Part shown: positions 43,785-54,559 of the stretch, in pieces
How the letters are laid out: every line of letters starts with the position of its first letter
How positions within the stretch are numbered: the stretch's first letter is position 1
Assembly (NCBI GenBank): GCA_029582165.1
Contig: CM055890.1
Location: forward strand, 9,427,787-9,491,786
Origin: Portulaca oleracea
Lineage: Eukaryota; Streptophyta; Magnoliopsida; Caryophyllales; Portulacaceae
Length of the DNA stretch: 64,000 nt
Reading direction: 5' to 3'
Position numbers and translations under genes: made by a program
Notes under the pieces: model-generated
What the model saw: the letters and a program-made list of their open reading frames with translations, nothing else
Database searches by the model: none
Told to the model about the DNA's origin: nothing

Positions 43785-45469
43785 ATATTTTAGTTAGTTA
43801 GTCCTTAGTGTCTTGTTTAGTATAGTTGTTTTTCCTTTTGATCTTGCATGTGAACCATCACACATAGTATGCCTTCTTGTTTATTTTTAATCTTTGGTGT
43901 GATGTTCGTGGATCGCGAGTTGGGTATGCGTTTATTGAAGACTTTCAGGTAACTTTCTTTTACCCTCTCTCTCTTTGGTGTGAATATATCGATGATCCAT
44001 GTTGCATGCTTGGTTTTCTTTTTGGGTGGCGAACCCCTTGAGTGTGAATGTTGGATATATATTGTTGTTGGAGCCGTGTGGGCTCGGGTCGCCACCACTT
44101 TTGTCTGTTAGTTGCTTGATTTGTGTGCTTTTCTTAGGTCTTCTACATTACTTGTGACACCCTTCTCACAATGGGGACATTGTGAAGTTTTGTGTGGGAG
44201 TGGGGGGTGATACTTCCATTTGTTATGGGTAGATCACCTAGTTTTTGAGTGTTTTGATTATTGTTTTTCGTAGTTCAGGTATAAAAATTGAAAAAAACAA
44301 CTTTCGTGAAAATGAAGAAAAAAGGGAAAAAAGTTGTGAAAAACCTCCAAAAATTTTCTTTTTCTTTTTGAAGATGTTTCCGTTCACAGTTGTGTAGATA
44401 GTTATTTAATTAGCTGATTCAATTAGTTAGAAGTGGCCGGTATGAATAATGATAGGCCTTAGGAAGGATTTCTGCCATGATTATCTTTATTAGACCTTGA
44501 CATGAAATGTGAAAGCAAAATCCTCAATTCTTATACGCCTTGATCGTGATTTCTTACCCAAGTTAGACGGTTTTAGTTCAAATGCTCGAATTAATTAACT
44601 ATTGTCGAGCCTACTGATTTGGGTTGGTATGGGTGGACGGAGCCCAATACCCCTTAAGTACAATGTTTACGAATGGAGCAACCCGGATCAGGGAGGGTAA
44701 ACCCTTTGCGAAGGCCGGTCCTAATCTCGCAAAACCCAACACCGACGCTCTAAAATTTACAAAACGGATTGACTGTGAGGTTTAATAAAGAAAGAAAAGA
44801 GCAAAGGAAATGAAATGAAAAAAAGAGGGTTGAATAAAGAAAAAAAGAGGAAAGCAACAAAAAGCAAAATAAAAGAAGAAAAAAGAAAGAAAAAAAGTGA
44901 GAAATTGAAAGAAAAACAAAAAAAGAAAAGAAAGGCTGAAGGGAAAAACAAAAGAGTGAAGTTAGGTAGCCAATAATTCTGAGCTTGAGCATGACAATAA
45001 CTCTGATTGTCTGGTTTAGGTTAGGAGGATCGGTTAGGGCCCACTTACACTTAAACACGAGGTATTTACTCATCAGGAAGTGTTTTGGTTGAAAATCTCA
45101 AAGATTGGCAGTTTTCCAACCTTCGTGTACTTGTTTGTTTATATTTGCTTCTTCCATTTGATTGTCGAGGCGGTTGGGGAACTAAGTGCATGATTGGGGA
45201 CGGGAATATCTTCTTCGCTTCTGCTTTGTTTTGTTTTTGGTTTTTCACCTCCTTTCCTTTCCCTTTTTCGTTTCTCTTGGCTTTTGTGGGTATAGCTTCT
45301 AGAAACGCTCACGAGACCTACCTCGTCCACCCGGGCTGCCAGGGGGTTTAAAGGGCTTGATGAATGTGCTAAATGCATCCGCGATTCCTACGAAAGTGAG
45401 TTAGGGTTTTTAGTTTCTTTTTCTCTGTTTTTATTTTTGTTTTTAGTTTGCTTGGGGCGAGCAAACCCT

Positions 45470-45482
45470 TGTGTGGGAGTGT
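45470..45482 (+). other. Polypurine tract before the 3' LTR, with two upstream copies
   Basis: TTGTGTGGGAGTG directly before the LTR start. The same word occurs at about 43711 (GTGTGGGAGTGGGAGG) and 44191 (GTGTGGGAGTGGGGGG), which may be internal polypurine tracts. 43785-45469 otherwise shows no gene; 44800-44960 is purine-rich. Confidence 0.6.
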
Positions 45483-46165
45483 TGTTCGGTCTCGTTCCGA
45501 GCCGAATTTTTTCTCTTTTATAGGGTATTTTTGCTTGTTTAAGTCTCGATATATATTAGATATAATAATTTCATGTTTTGTAGGAAAATAAGGAGTTAGA
45601 AGGGAATCGGGCTTAATTGAGGCTTTTTAGGGAATCTCGAGCGATTTCCCGAGCCAACCCGAGACCCGAGTCGAGAATTGAAGCAAAACAGGGTCTCTCC
45701 CGTGACCATGTTCTGGGCACCAACAAATCGCCAAGGCAATGGGAAGAGACAGAGAGCAGTGACTTCGCGAGTCGAAGCCCGACTTCGCCGTGACAAGATG
45801 CAGGGCGATGGCGACATAGGCGAGGAGCGAGGCGAGGCCGACTTCGCGAGTCGAAGTGACTCGCCCGAATCACTCTGTTTTCTGCGGAATTATGACGCGT
45901 GCTACGGAGCTTAATTTAAGGTTTTGGGTTTTGTTTTCCTTCTTCTATAAATACCCACATGTATTCAACACTAAAAGAGAGTAGTCTTAGTAGTTTAGGA
46001 GTAGAATTAGGTTAGATTAGGTTTATTGCTTTCTTTTATTTGCTTTAATCTCTCTTTAGTTGTTCTTCAAGGTTTCTTTATTGTTCTTCAAGCTCTCTTC
46101 AAGTTTTCTCTTGCAATTTGTATTGAACTCTTTCTCTTTCAAGCATTTTCCATTGAAGTGTTTTT

Positions 46166-46223
<58 letters not shown>

Positions 46224-46685
46224 AATCTCCATTGTTGACTTGGTTTCAAAGCTTTCTAGGGTTAATCTCACCACAAATCCACTTTTAGTGAGGAGGAGGG
46301 CTAAGGGTCACAAATTCCACTCTCAAGTGGGGATTTGGGGATTCTTAGTAATCCAATCCACAATTTCTTGTTTGTTCGAGGGAAATTACAAGTGTAGATT
46401 GAAGGTTAGAAGATTTTGGTCATCGAAGGTATAATTTCGTGCTCCTAATTTCATTGTTCATTCTAGTTTTCATTAATTGCTTTTAATTGCTTTATTTGAT
46501 TTGATGCTTTTATTGCTTTCTTGAATATTACATGTCTAGGTTAGTTTAATTGCTTTCTTTTACATAATTTACTGCTTTCCGCATTGAGAAAAACCCCCAA
46601 CACAAACCGGTTCTCTTGTCAAACCTAACACTCATCCTCGTGGACCGACAACCCTACTAAAAACCACAAAAATTACAACCGAACA
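45483..46685 (+). repeat. 3' LTR of the gag-only element
   Basis: Aligns with 40366-41630 except for a shortened, rearranged GC-rich middle (GACTTCGCGAGTC here versus GACTCGCCCGAGTC in the 5' LTR). TATA box near 45946 and a CT tract at about 46170-46222. Confidence 0.93.
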
Positions 46686-46870
46686 CCCAGCGCCACAACA
46701 AAGCTCTGTCCTCCATCTCTTCTTCTTCAATTCTTGACCCAAAATTGGAGCTTTCTTCTTCCTTCTTCATTTCTGACCTCAAAACACCCTAATTTAAACC
46801 CAGAATCTGCAATGGCATAGTCCAATTCATCTGTCGCAAACAATTTTTATTTTTGAGACATGTAAAACCT

Positions 46871-47145
46871 TCAATTACCCAACCTTCTCTTCACACCTTG
46901 CAAATCCAAGACCTTAATCAACGGGAAGAAATCTGAAACATTGGGCTTCCCAAGCTCCTCCATAATATATCAAACAAGCTCCTTAAACTCCTTGGAAATC
47001 GAGGAATCATAAGTTGCAAAATCCACAGAAAATATGGTGTTTGACAGCAAGTTAAGAGTGGTAGTGAATCCAGCCTGGCCAATGTCAATAGGCAGACCCT
47101 TTTCACAACAACCCTTGACAAACTCGACCAACTCGCCCACCTTCT
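46871..47145 (-). pseudogene. Captured fragment of a CYP76-like cytochrome P450 gene
   Basis: The minus strand reads GELVEFVKGCCEKGLPIDIG, then FTTTLNLLSNTIFSVDFATY, ISKEFKELV, a TGA stop, then YIMEELGKPNVSDFFPLIKV and LDLQGVKRRL. This matches the helix-F region of CYP76 enzymes (FTTSLNLLSNTIFSVD...EAGKPN.ADFFP), as I know the family. Substrate recognition, I-helix and haem-binding parts are absent, so it is not an enzyme. Carried in the Pack-MULE beside the DHAR exon in the same orientation. Confidence 0.85.
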
Positions 47146-47290
47146 TCCTTCTTCACATTTGGGAGATAGGGGTCATGAAGGCTAACAGCAAGCACTAAAG
47201 CGTAGGTTGGACAAATATAATCAAACCCATTTAAGCAAACATTAAGATGATGATAATAATAAGACAAGAAGCACGAGAGAGAGAGAATAC

Positions 47291-47519
47291 AATCGCCAAG
47301 TTTGTTAGGATTAGTGGTAGCGGCTTTGACGCAGATTTGGAGAGGGTCAGTAGCGGAAGCCATGGAAACAGTGAAGGGTCTTCTTGGTTTGAAAGTGCAG
47401 CCATGAGTGAAAGTGTTGAGATGGAGGTTGCGGGAGAAAATGGAGGAGCAACAATGGTAGGATGAGAAGTGTCTGAGGGTTGATGAGGACAGAGAAAATG
47501 CCGCTGGTGTAAATTTCAC
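47291..47519 (-). pseudogene. Captured first exon of a plastid dehydroascorbate reductase gene
   Basis: The minus strand from 47519 encodes a Ser-rich, basic transit-peptide-like start (MKFTPAAFSLSSSTLRHFSS), then SMASATDPLQICVKAA and TNPNKLGD(C), the N-terminus of plant DHARs (ICVKAA...P.KLGDCPF, a GST-fold glutathione-dependent enzyme). The catalytic Cys codon is interrupted by GTATTCTC, a likely splice donor, so genomic DNA including the start of intron 1 was captured. The open frame runs on through intron-like and then P450 DNA (to 47103), which would give a chimaeric protein if translated. Confidence 0.85.
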
Positions 47520-48399
47520 AACCTCACAATTCTGACACTAACCCCGCTGGGGGAGAGCTGCTCCTCAGACTCCCAGCCAATGTGAACAAGTCTAGACACC
47601 GAGAGGCACTTGCAGAAGCAGAGCCACCCCTGATGATTTACTGCCCCCATTGATGATTTTTATGTGAAATTAGGGTTTTTCAGGTTAAAAATTGAAGAAT
47701 TAGACTGAAAGCCCTAATTTTTTAAGCCCAGAATTGAAGAAGATGTACTAGGGAGGGAGTTCTGTTCTGGCGGAAGTTTTCGCAGTGAACAAGATGGTGG
47801 ATGAAGAAGAAAGAAGAAGATGAAGAACCAGGGGAAAGGAGGGCAGTTAATTTATGCTGTAAAAATATAAGGGGAGGGTAATTAATTGGGGTGGGTGAAT
47901 TTTTTGAGCCTAGAATTTAAGAAGATGAAGAAGAAAGAAGAAGATGAAGATGGTGGATAAAGAAGGAAGAAGAAGATGAAGAAATTAGGATTTAATTAGG
48001 GTAGGTTATTTTGGTGGGGGGAATTTTAATGTATAATTATGAAATTAAACACCTTCACCTGCAAACAATCGGCTGTAGCAGATAAACAACAGGTAAAGTG
48101 ACATTTTTGACACTGTCAACAAAGTTTAATGGCATTCTGATGACATTTTTTTTCGGGTAACAAATTCACAATTTTTGCAAAGTTTAGTGGCAGTTTTATC
48201 CAAGCACTCTAACTTTGGAGTAGAGTAAAAATACAAAAATATGGTGTATAAAAATTTATACACTAAAATTCAAGTCACGTAAACGTAAATTTTGAGAAAG
48301 ATTGCTTATCAAATTGTTGTAAACACAATATGATTCTTTTTCTAAGACACGATTGAAGCCATACTTTTTTTTGGATAAAAAATGCCAAGTCGATTAAGG

Positions 48400-49170
48400 C
48401 TATATTCTTTTATGTGGTAGGTTACGGTGCGATATCATACCGTATCGTATTCTTTAATTTCTACCACATTTGACTTTATTACACAACACCACAACCATTA
48501 CCATTATATCTCTTCACTTTTCTCATTTCTCATTTTTCTCTTCTACTCTTCACATTTTCTCCCCTCACCAACCCACTTACCAAAACTCTCACCACAACGG
48601 GTGGGTATAACCGATTAACTGCATTTTCGGTTAACCACTTTTGCGGCTTCTTGATTTTGTAAACTTAAACCTAAACTGCTTTATGCAATTAACCGCAAGC
48701 GAAACTTGGAAACCAAAACTAAACCGAAACCGCCGGTTAACTATATAGAGAACATGGTTAACCGCTTTCTGGGTTTGATTTATGATTAATTGCCGGTTTT
48801 TGGAGTTTGGAAGTAATAACTACGGAAAAAAATTAACATTCTACCTTGAAATTTTACATTTTACTATTAAATTAATCAAAACCGATTAACGATGGTTAAC
48901 CGCTTCACGAAAATGTAAAACCTAAACCTGAACCTAAAGCTAAACCGGCTAAACCAATTTGGTTAACCTACACGTATTTTTCAAAAATCTCAAACGGTTA
49001 ACCGCTTTTACCAGTTCGGTTTTTATGATTTTGTGATTTGGTTTTCAATTTCAGTTTTCCATGCCCACCCCTACTTATCACAACTCAGCACACTACATCA
49101 CACTTTTTCAAATTTTACCGCACAGTACCATTACAACACCGCACCCGTTGTATAAAAGAAGGTTCTAAAT
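48400..49170. mobile_element. MITE, family 1 copy C, with a nested second MITE
   Basis: Ends AAGGCTATATTCTTTTATGTG and (reverse complement) AGAACCTTCTTTTATACAAC correspond to copies A and B; the interior has CACCACAAC and ACACCGCACC text. It is interrupted at 48601-49070 by another element. Confidence 0.6.
48598..49073. mobile_element. hAT-like MITE rich in GGTTAACCG, copy 1
   Basis: Ends CGGGTGGGTATAACCG and (other strand) TAGGGGTGGGCATGG. ACCACAAC and ATCACAAC flank it as an 8-bp duplication with one mismatch (the right one a few bases out). The interior repeats GGTTAACCGC/CGGTTTTTGG and its complement. A second, inverted copy lies near 55371-55720. Confidence 0.6.
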
Positions 49171-49918
49171 AAATTTGGTTTTGCATGGAACTAGTCATTA
49201 AACAAAGATCCACAAGAAGTTCTCTACCCTCACTCCATCAGTTGTAGCTTAATTTCAACCCCATTAATACAAAAAACCAAAGCAGAGGCAGAGCCCTAAT
49301 TGCTCGGGGATCGCTTACTTCCTTTTCCATTCAAACTCTTGTCTTTCTCCCTCATTCGCAGTTCAAAATCCAACCTAGAAACAATCATTCTCCTCTCACG
49401 AGGTTTAGATAACATTATTTTCTCTTCTTCTTCCTTTTTCTAGGTTTCTGAATTCATATTTTTTTCTTGCATTACTTGTCAAATTTAATTCTAACCCAGT
49501 TATGTACTTGTTCTGAGAATCTGATGAAGCTGCAGAGTTTTATATTATATTAGAAATTTAGAATATGTATATATTATTGCAGCCACCACCATATCTTATT
49601 ATCTTTCTTCTTCTCCTCCTCTCTTTTACTCTTTCTCTGTACGTAGTACTGTATACCACTGTAAATTTCACATTTTTCTGTCAGTTCAGAATACAACACG
49701 TCACCTTTAATTATTTGATAATATTTTGGGAAAATTAAACCTCATTTTCGTAACATTTTTACTCATGGTTGCCACCATTGCGCTGTTTTTACATTAGAGT
49801 AAGGATTAGATAATCTGGACTTGAACTTCTATACTCTGAGCGTTAGGATAATAGTAGTTGGTAATACATTAGAGTGTGAGTGTGGGGCTGAGTGGGTGGG
49901 TTAAGCCTTTGATTATTT
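49171..49918. other. Single-copy-looking DNA with a CT-rich stretch
   Basis: 49200-49445 is pyrimidine-rich and resembles a plant 5' UTR (…CTCCCTCATTCGCAG…, TTTTTCTAG), but no coding frame follows before the solo LTR. It could be a displaced promoter fragment. No firm call. Confidence 0.25.
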
Positions 49919-51254
49919 GTTGGAAAATTATATGCAAATAATATGCTAATAATACCTCTAAAAAATATTATTAATCAACTTGATAACAAACGACAGTACA
50001 AGTAGGGAATTAGGTTACATAAAATCAACTTGTAACATCAATAAATGAAATTTATCACACAATACATGATAATATATCAACTAAAGATTACAACGCTAAT
50101 ACTGAAATAAATAGTATAAAGATTAGAAATAGCATGTTTGGGTCGAAGCGTGCACGAAGCACTGTCCTAAGAGGAGATACGTCCCTCCTGCAGGAGTCGA
50201 GATTGATAGTTCGGCCTCCTCCCAAGATACGACAACCCTTGGACTCTTTCGGTGCAGCAAGAAGAGTCCAGCACCCGCTACTTAACCCGATGCTCAAAAA
50301 ATAATAATTTTACTACTAAAAATAATAATAGCGATAAAAACACTGTGAAAACTTAATTTAATCAAAATCACAGTAATAAAAAGATTTGACTAAGACCACT
50401 TCAGTAAAACTCTAATGATAATTGGAGAGAAGAAACTCAATGATTATGATAATAAGTGAACAGTAACTAAAACTCTTTGGATAAATGAGAAAGAGGAAGA
50501 AAGAAGACTTAGAGCTTGAGCTTTTGTAAAATAACCCACTCCCAAACTCACTGTCAACCACAAGCTTTTATACACAATTTAATTAGGTCGTTGACCTCAA
50601 ATCTAACCGCAATGTAATGACTGAAAATAAGGCATTATCCCCAAAATTAGCACTTCCACTAACGGCACCATAATGCCCTATCTAAAAGTGGAAGGTTTGT
50701 TACCCATATTATGAAAATTCTACCATAGTTGAATTTATTTTCAACTATGGTAGTTGAAAAACTTAAATCATTCATTTATACAAAATAAATCATATTTTTT
50801 TAAAAGATTTATATCCTCCTAAATATGGTCAATTATTGTATCAATTTACTTTAATAAACCTACATTGATTTTGAATTTTTAAGGTAAAATTAATGGTCTT
50901 TTCACTTTTCAACTACGATAGTTGAAAAAAAGTCAACTATAATAGAATTTCCTTTAATATATTCAATTTTGTAAAAAAATATAACTTAACATATATATTT
51001 ACTTATTGTAACAAGTTCTATGGTGAATATATATATTAATTTTAATCTTTAATAGCAAAATTAAGGGTACTTATGCATTTCAACTACCATAGTTGAAAAT
51101 AAATTCAACTATAGTAGAATCTCCCCCCATATTATAGCTCACAACGGTTAGAAGAAAACTCCTTAAACAAGCCAAGTCAAAGACAGTTAACCAAATTAGG
51201 GATAATAATTATTAAAATAATTTTTGATTTTTAAATCATAATAAAACTCCAACA
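49919..51254 (-). repeat. Solo LTR with perfect 5-bp target duplication
   Basis: TGTTGGA at 49919 and TCCAACA ending at 51254 are the LTR ends; TTATT at 49914-49918 and 51255-51259 is the duplication. There is no internal region or second LTR, so unequal recombination removed it. On the minus strand a TATA box (GTGTATAAAAGC) lies near 50575. The TGTTGGA end is usual in copia LTRs. Length 1,336 bp including the nested MITE. Confidence 0.88.
50713..51126. mobile_element. Mutator-type MITE nested in the solo LTR
   Basis: The 9-bp duplication CCATATTAT is perfect at 50704-50712 and 51127-51135. TIR of about 45 bp: ATTCTACCATAGTTGAATTT, then ATTTTCAACTATGGTAG, against the inverted right end with one or two changes. 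A third partial copy of the TIR word is internal near 50915-50950. 414 bp, non-coding. Confidence 0.88.
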
Positions 51255-51313
51255 TTATTTTGCTACAACAGCCGGTGCCTGCTGAGTTGCTGTTATTGTT
51301 GGCGGTTCGTGGT

Positions 51314-51534
51314 TAGAGTTGGCAAAAATTTGGGTCAATCAATGTTGGAATTTGGGAAAAAATTGATAACCAAACTTGGTTTTTTTTTTTCCAAGTCAAA
51401 TAATTCGGACGAAATTCAATCTGGGTCAAAATCAGGTTGGGACAGTGCAAAATTGAGAAAGCAATGACCAAACCAGAAATTTTTCAGGTCGACAAATTTA
51501 AATATTCGGGTCGGACAAAATTTTGTTAGCACTA
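51314..51534. mobile_element. hAT-type MITE, family 2 copy 1
   Basis: Flanked by TTCGTGGT (51306-51313) and TTCGCGGT (51535-51542), an 8-bp duplication with one mismatch. Ends TAGAGTTGGCAAAAATTTGG and (other strand) TAGTGCTAACAAAATTTTG. 221 bp. Confidence 0.75.
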
Positions 51535-51904
51535 TTCGCGGTTATTTAGCAGGGTTCCAAGTAATATTGGACTTTTGAGCCACTAGATGAGTGAGGGGGA
51601 GATGAGGTTGTTCGTGGTGGCGAAAGCAACATTACGATTTTATTAGGCTATCCACAATAGCATGTCAATTTTGATCTCACTCAAAAGCGAGAAAACAAAT
51701 GACTCTTATGTTTATTGTAGAATGATAAAAAAAAAATGTCAAGCCCAAATTTAGTCTCACATCTAAGAGACTAAATTTGAAAGTAGTGTCCAAAGTGGAG
51801 AGAGCGAAAAAGATGTAGAAAGAAAGAGAATGTGTAGGAGAAAGAGAGAGACAACAAAGTGCACAACATCTTCTCTTGCTCGAGTGATCGCCCTCCGTGG
51901 CTAT

Positions 51905-54064
51905 GTAGGAAATTAGTGATTTGGATGAAGATGTTTGGTCCTGTGCTTACCCAAAGACAATAGATTATGTGCATCGGGCGTTTTTAGAGCTGGATGATTA
52001 TCATAAGGCGTGGTTCATTATGATAGCGTGGCAATGCTGGAATCTCATAAATAAACTGAACCATGGCGGCCGACAATCTCCAGCACAGGTGATAGGGCCG
52101 CAAGCGCACGGTATACGTAGTAGCACGTCAAGGTCGATCCCATTGGGACTCAAATTAGCAGCACAGAAAACTAATCTCTAATGCAATTGCTAAGCTAATC
52201 AGGTTTTGATTTTCGAAAGGTTTTAAAAACTAATAAAACTAATAAAGCAGGAAAAATCAATCACGGATTCTATCAAGAGAGAAAGACTTCTAGGGAGATG
52301 CTAACCTAACAACGAGCTCGATTACTAAAACCTAGCCTGCACAATCATACATTCAAGAATGAATCAAGAACGACAACCATAAGAACACTACTGCTCTTTC
52401 GATGCTAATAGAATTACCTCGATTAACCTAAATTACAACTTTCGTATGCTTTTCAAGTTAATCAAAGTTGAAGGTCTAAAATATTCTGGTTATCAAAAGG
52501 TTCCCTAGTTTGCTACTCCTTTCTCAAATTTCGCAAGCCTAAGTAGACAGGTTGGTAGTAAGATTATCCTAATTCACCTTTCAGTGCTTCTCAGGTTAAT
52601 CTCAAATTACAAGTATTCCAAGCCTAAAAAAAAATCATAAACATGGAAAACACAACTTAATCAAGAATTCATGCACAAACTAATAATATTCAATCGAACT
52701 ACATAGTTTTGGGTTGCAAAACCCTAGAATTCAAAGGAAACTACTCACTCATTGTCAATAAAAGCACGAAACAAGTTCCAATTAACATAATCGAATCTCA
52801 AAACAAAGAAGGAAATCGAAAAGAAGGAATAGAATCGCAAAGAGTACTACCCGTCGAGTCTTTCGATCGCAGGGTGGAACCTTCTCCGCGAATGTCGCTC
52901 CTTTCCTTCTCGAATCTTGATCTTGGTTTCTCTAGACTCGATTTGATCTTGAATCTTGATTGAATGGAGGAGGAGCAGAATGAAAGTATTAGAGCTCTCT
53001 TTTCTCTCCTTGACGGCCAAAGAACGAAGGAAAAATGATAGATAATGACTGAGTGACTAAAAATCGTCGCTGCCTTGCTTTTCTACTCATGAAAACAACC
53101 GACCTACACACGCAGTCTGCCTCGGTCCGTACAGTCCATACATAGACCGTGGGGCTCACCACGGGTTGACCGTGGTGGCTTCTTTCTGTGTATTCCGAGC
53201 TCCGTTTCGTCCCAAATTTGTGCCACGGTCTGGGTTTGACATGTAGAGGCCCGTGGAGACTTTACTCTTGCCTGAAGTTGAGAGAAAGTTGGTGTTTTGG
53301 CCTCAAAACCTACAAATCTGCATCAAAAACAACAACAGTAAGTGTAGTAGGGAAGTTGGAATAAAAATCAAGGTTCACACATAAAACTCTCCCTAATTAA
53401 TTATCGAAAACCCCTAAAAATATAGTCATTAAAAGCAGTTATCAACAGGTCATGATAACACAGGCTTGTCAACTCTTGATTGATTTTCAGGCTCTCCTTG
53501 TTGCCCATCACAACCAGAGAGATAGGCCAAAGGAGAAATGGTCTCCACCACAAGACGGAATGCAATGAATTTTGACGCGACAAAGCTAGGCGACTGGGGA
53601 AAGGGGTGGGGCTTCGCCATCAAGAACCGTAATGGAGAAATATTGGCCGCAGGCACCAAGTAAGTTGAAAGATTCACCATAGTAGAGCTAGCCGAAGCAA
53701 AAGCATGCCCTTTTAAGCTTCAGAGGGGGTGGGACGCAGGCTTTAGAGCCATAGAGGTGGAGGGCGACTGCCTTCCTCTCATTACAGCTCAAGAAAGGTT
53801 TTATGGGTCGTAGTGCTATTGGGATCATTGTAAATGGGATCCTGACATTGTCTAAGTCTTTCTCCTTTATTTCTTGGAACCATATACTCCGAGCAGGGAA
53901 TAGAGTAGCCCATTCCCTTGCTCATCTCCAATCCTAAGATTTGTGAGAGCGAACTTGGTTGGATGAGAGTCTCAAAGCCTCCTTAGCTTTGGCTTAAGAT
54001 GATATGAATTGTTTCCTAAATACTAATGAATAAGCCCGTCGATTAGCATTTCCCTTAAAAAAAA
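51905..54064 (+). pseudogene. LINE RNase H fragment, split by a solo LTR
   Basis: 5' part (51921-52089): FLELDDYHKAWFIMIAWQCW, then NLINKLNHGG, the linker before LINE RNase H. 3' part (53450-53990): KWSPPQDGMQ, stop, NFDATKLGDWGKGWGFAIKN, RNGEILAAGTK, VELAEAKACPFKLQRGWDAG, AIEVEGDCLPL, then after a frameshift SFISWNHILRAGNRVAHSLA. This is the RVT_3 RNase H pattern D...G.A......G..A....E..A......A......E.D......N..AH. TTTCCCTTAAAAAAAA at 54050-54064 is the LINE end. The two parts join in frame when the LTR and one target copy are ignored. Confidence 0.75.
52090..53444 (-). repeat. Solo LTR with perfect target duplication, inside the LINE
   Basis: Starts TGATAGGG, ends AGTTATCA; ACAGG at 52085-52089 and 53445-53449. 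The end reading GAGTCCCAATGGGATCGACC on the minus strand resembles the 3' end of gypsy-type LTRs, so minus orientation is likely. 1,355 bp, no coding. Confidence 0.88.
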
Positions 54065-54235
54065 GTTGAAATTTATTATTTTAGATTTTTATCTTATTTC
54101 TAATGTCAACTACTATTGTATTTTTAAGTATTAAAATTGATGCATGATATGGTAAAAACTAAGATAAAAATTAACCTTCTTATTGTAGATGACCTTAGAG
54201 TCAAGATGAAGAGAAAGCGATACAAAAAATTTCTC

Positions 54236-54559
54236 GAAGGTACCCCAATATTTGGGTAAACTATTTTTTGGTATTCCAACTTTTTAAAACTCATTTTGAG
54301 GTACCCTTAATTTTTGGGTTAGTAATTATTAGGTACTTTTCCGGTCATCAATTTTATTAAATGACCGAAATACCCTTGTTCTTCCATTCTTGAAGAAATA
54401 CCTTGAAGAAGAAGAATAAGGGTATTTCGGTCACTTAATAAAATTGATGGTCGGAAAAACACCAAATAATTACTAACCCAAACATTAAGGGTACCTCAAA
54501 ATGAGTTTTAAAAAGTTGGGGTACGGAAAAATAATTTCCCTAAATATTGGGGTACCTCC
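54236..54559. mobile_element. Near-palindromic foldback MITE (324 bp)
   Basis: Arms of about 150 bp, 54236-54385 and 54410-54559, are close inverted copies: GGTACCCCAATATTT, CAACTTTTTAAAACTCATTT, TTGAGGTACCC and GACCGAAATACCCTT in the left arm all recur inverted in the right. The loop is only about 25 bp. A transcript would form a long hairpin. Confidence 0.9.

Larger units (their letters stand above)
40366..46685 (+). mobile_element. Gag-only (TR-GAG/LARD-like) LTR retrotransposon nested in the Pack-MULE
   Basis: 5' LTR 40366-41630 (1,265 bp) and 3' LTR 45483-46685 (1,203 bp), both TGTTCGGTCTCG...ACAACCGAACA. Flanks CCAAG and CCCAG are a target duplication with one mismatch. PBS TGGCGTCGTTGCCGGGGA at 41632-41649; polypurine tract GTGTGGGAGTG abuts the 3' LTR. 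The PBS type (tRNA-Asp-like) is common in Athila-type gypsy elements. The interior has a gag-like frame and an acidic frame but no protease, RT or integrase, so it must be mobilised in trans. The LTRs differ much more than those of the 20-kb element, including a deletion of about 50 bp, so it is older. Confidence 0.93.
40048..48210 (-). mobile_element. Pack-MULE carrying P450 and DHAR gene fragments, invaded by an LTR element
   Basis: The 9-bp target duplication AACTTTGGA is perfect at 40039-40047 and 48211-48219. Terminal inverted repeats of about 200 bp (left CAGTGCTCGGATAAAATTAT, right AGAGTGCTTGGATAAAACTG on the other strand; further in, both have ATGTCATCAGAATGCCATTA). Long TIRs plus a 9-bp duplication define Mutator-like elements. 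It has no transposase but holds host gene pieces, which makes it a Pack-MULE. Without the nested retroelement it is about 1.84 kb. Strand is given for the captured genes. Confidence 0.9.
51643..54197. mobile_element. Non-autonomous DNA element opened by a LINE and a solo LTR
   Basis: Left GGCTATCCACAATAGCATGT and right (other strand) GGTCATCTACAATAAGAAGG align as terminal repeats of a common plant MITE type. Everything between about 51800 and 54064 appears to be later insertions. No certain target duplication. Confidence 0.45.

Noticed and set aside
44750..45073. Phe/Ser-rich membrane-like frame on the minus strand
   Set aside because: Antisense reading of a purine-rich (AAAG)n stretch in the gag-only element.
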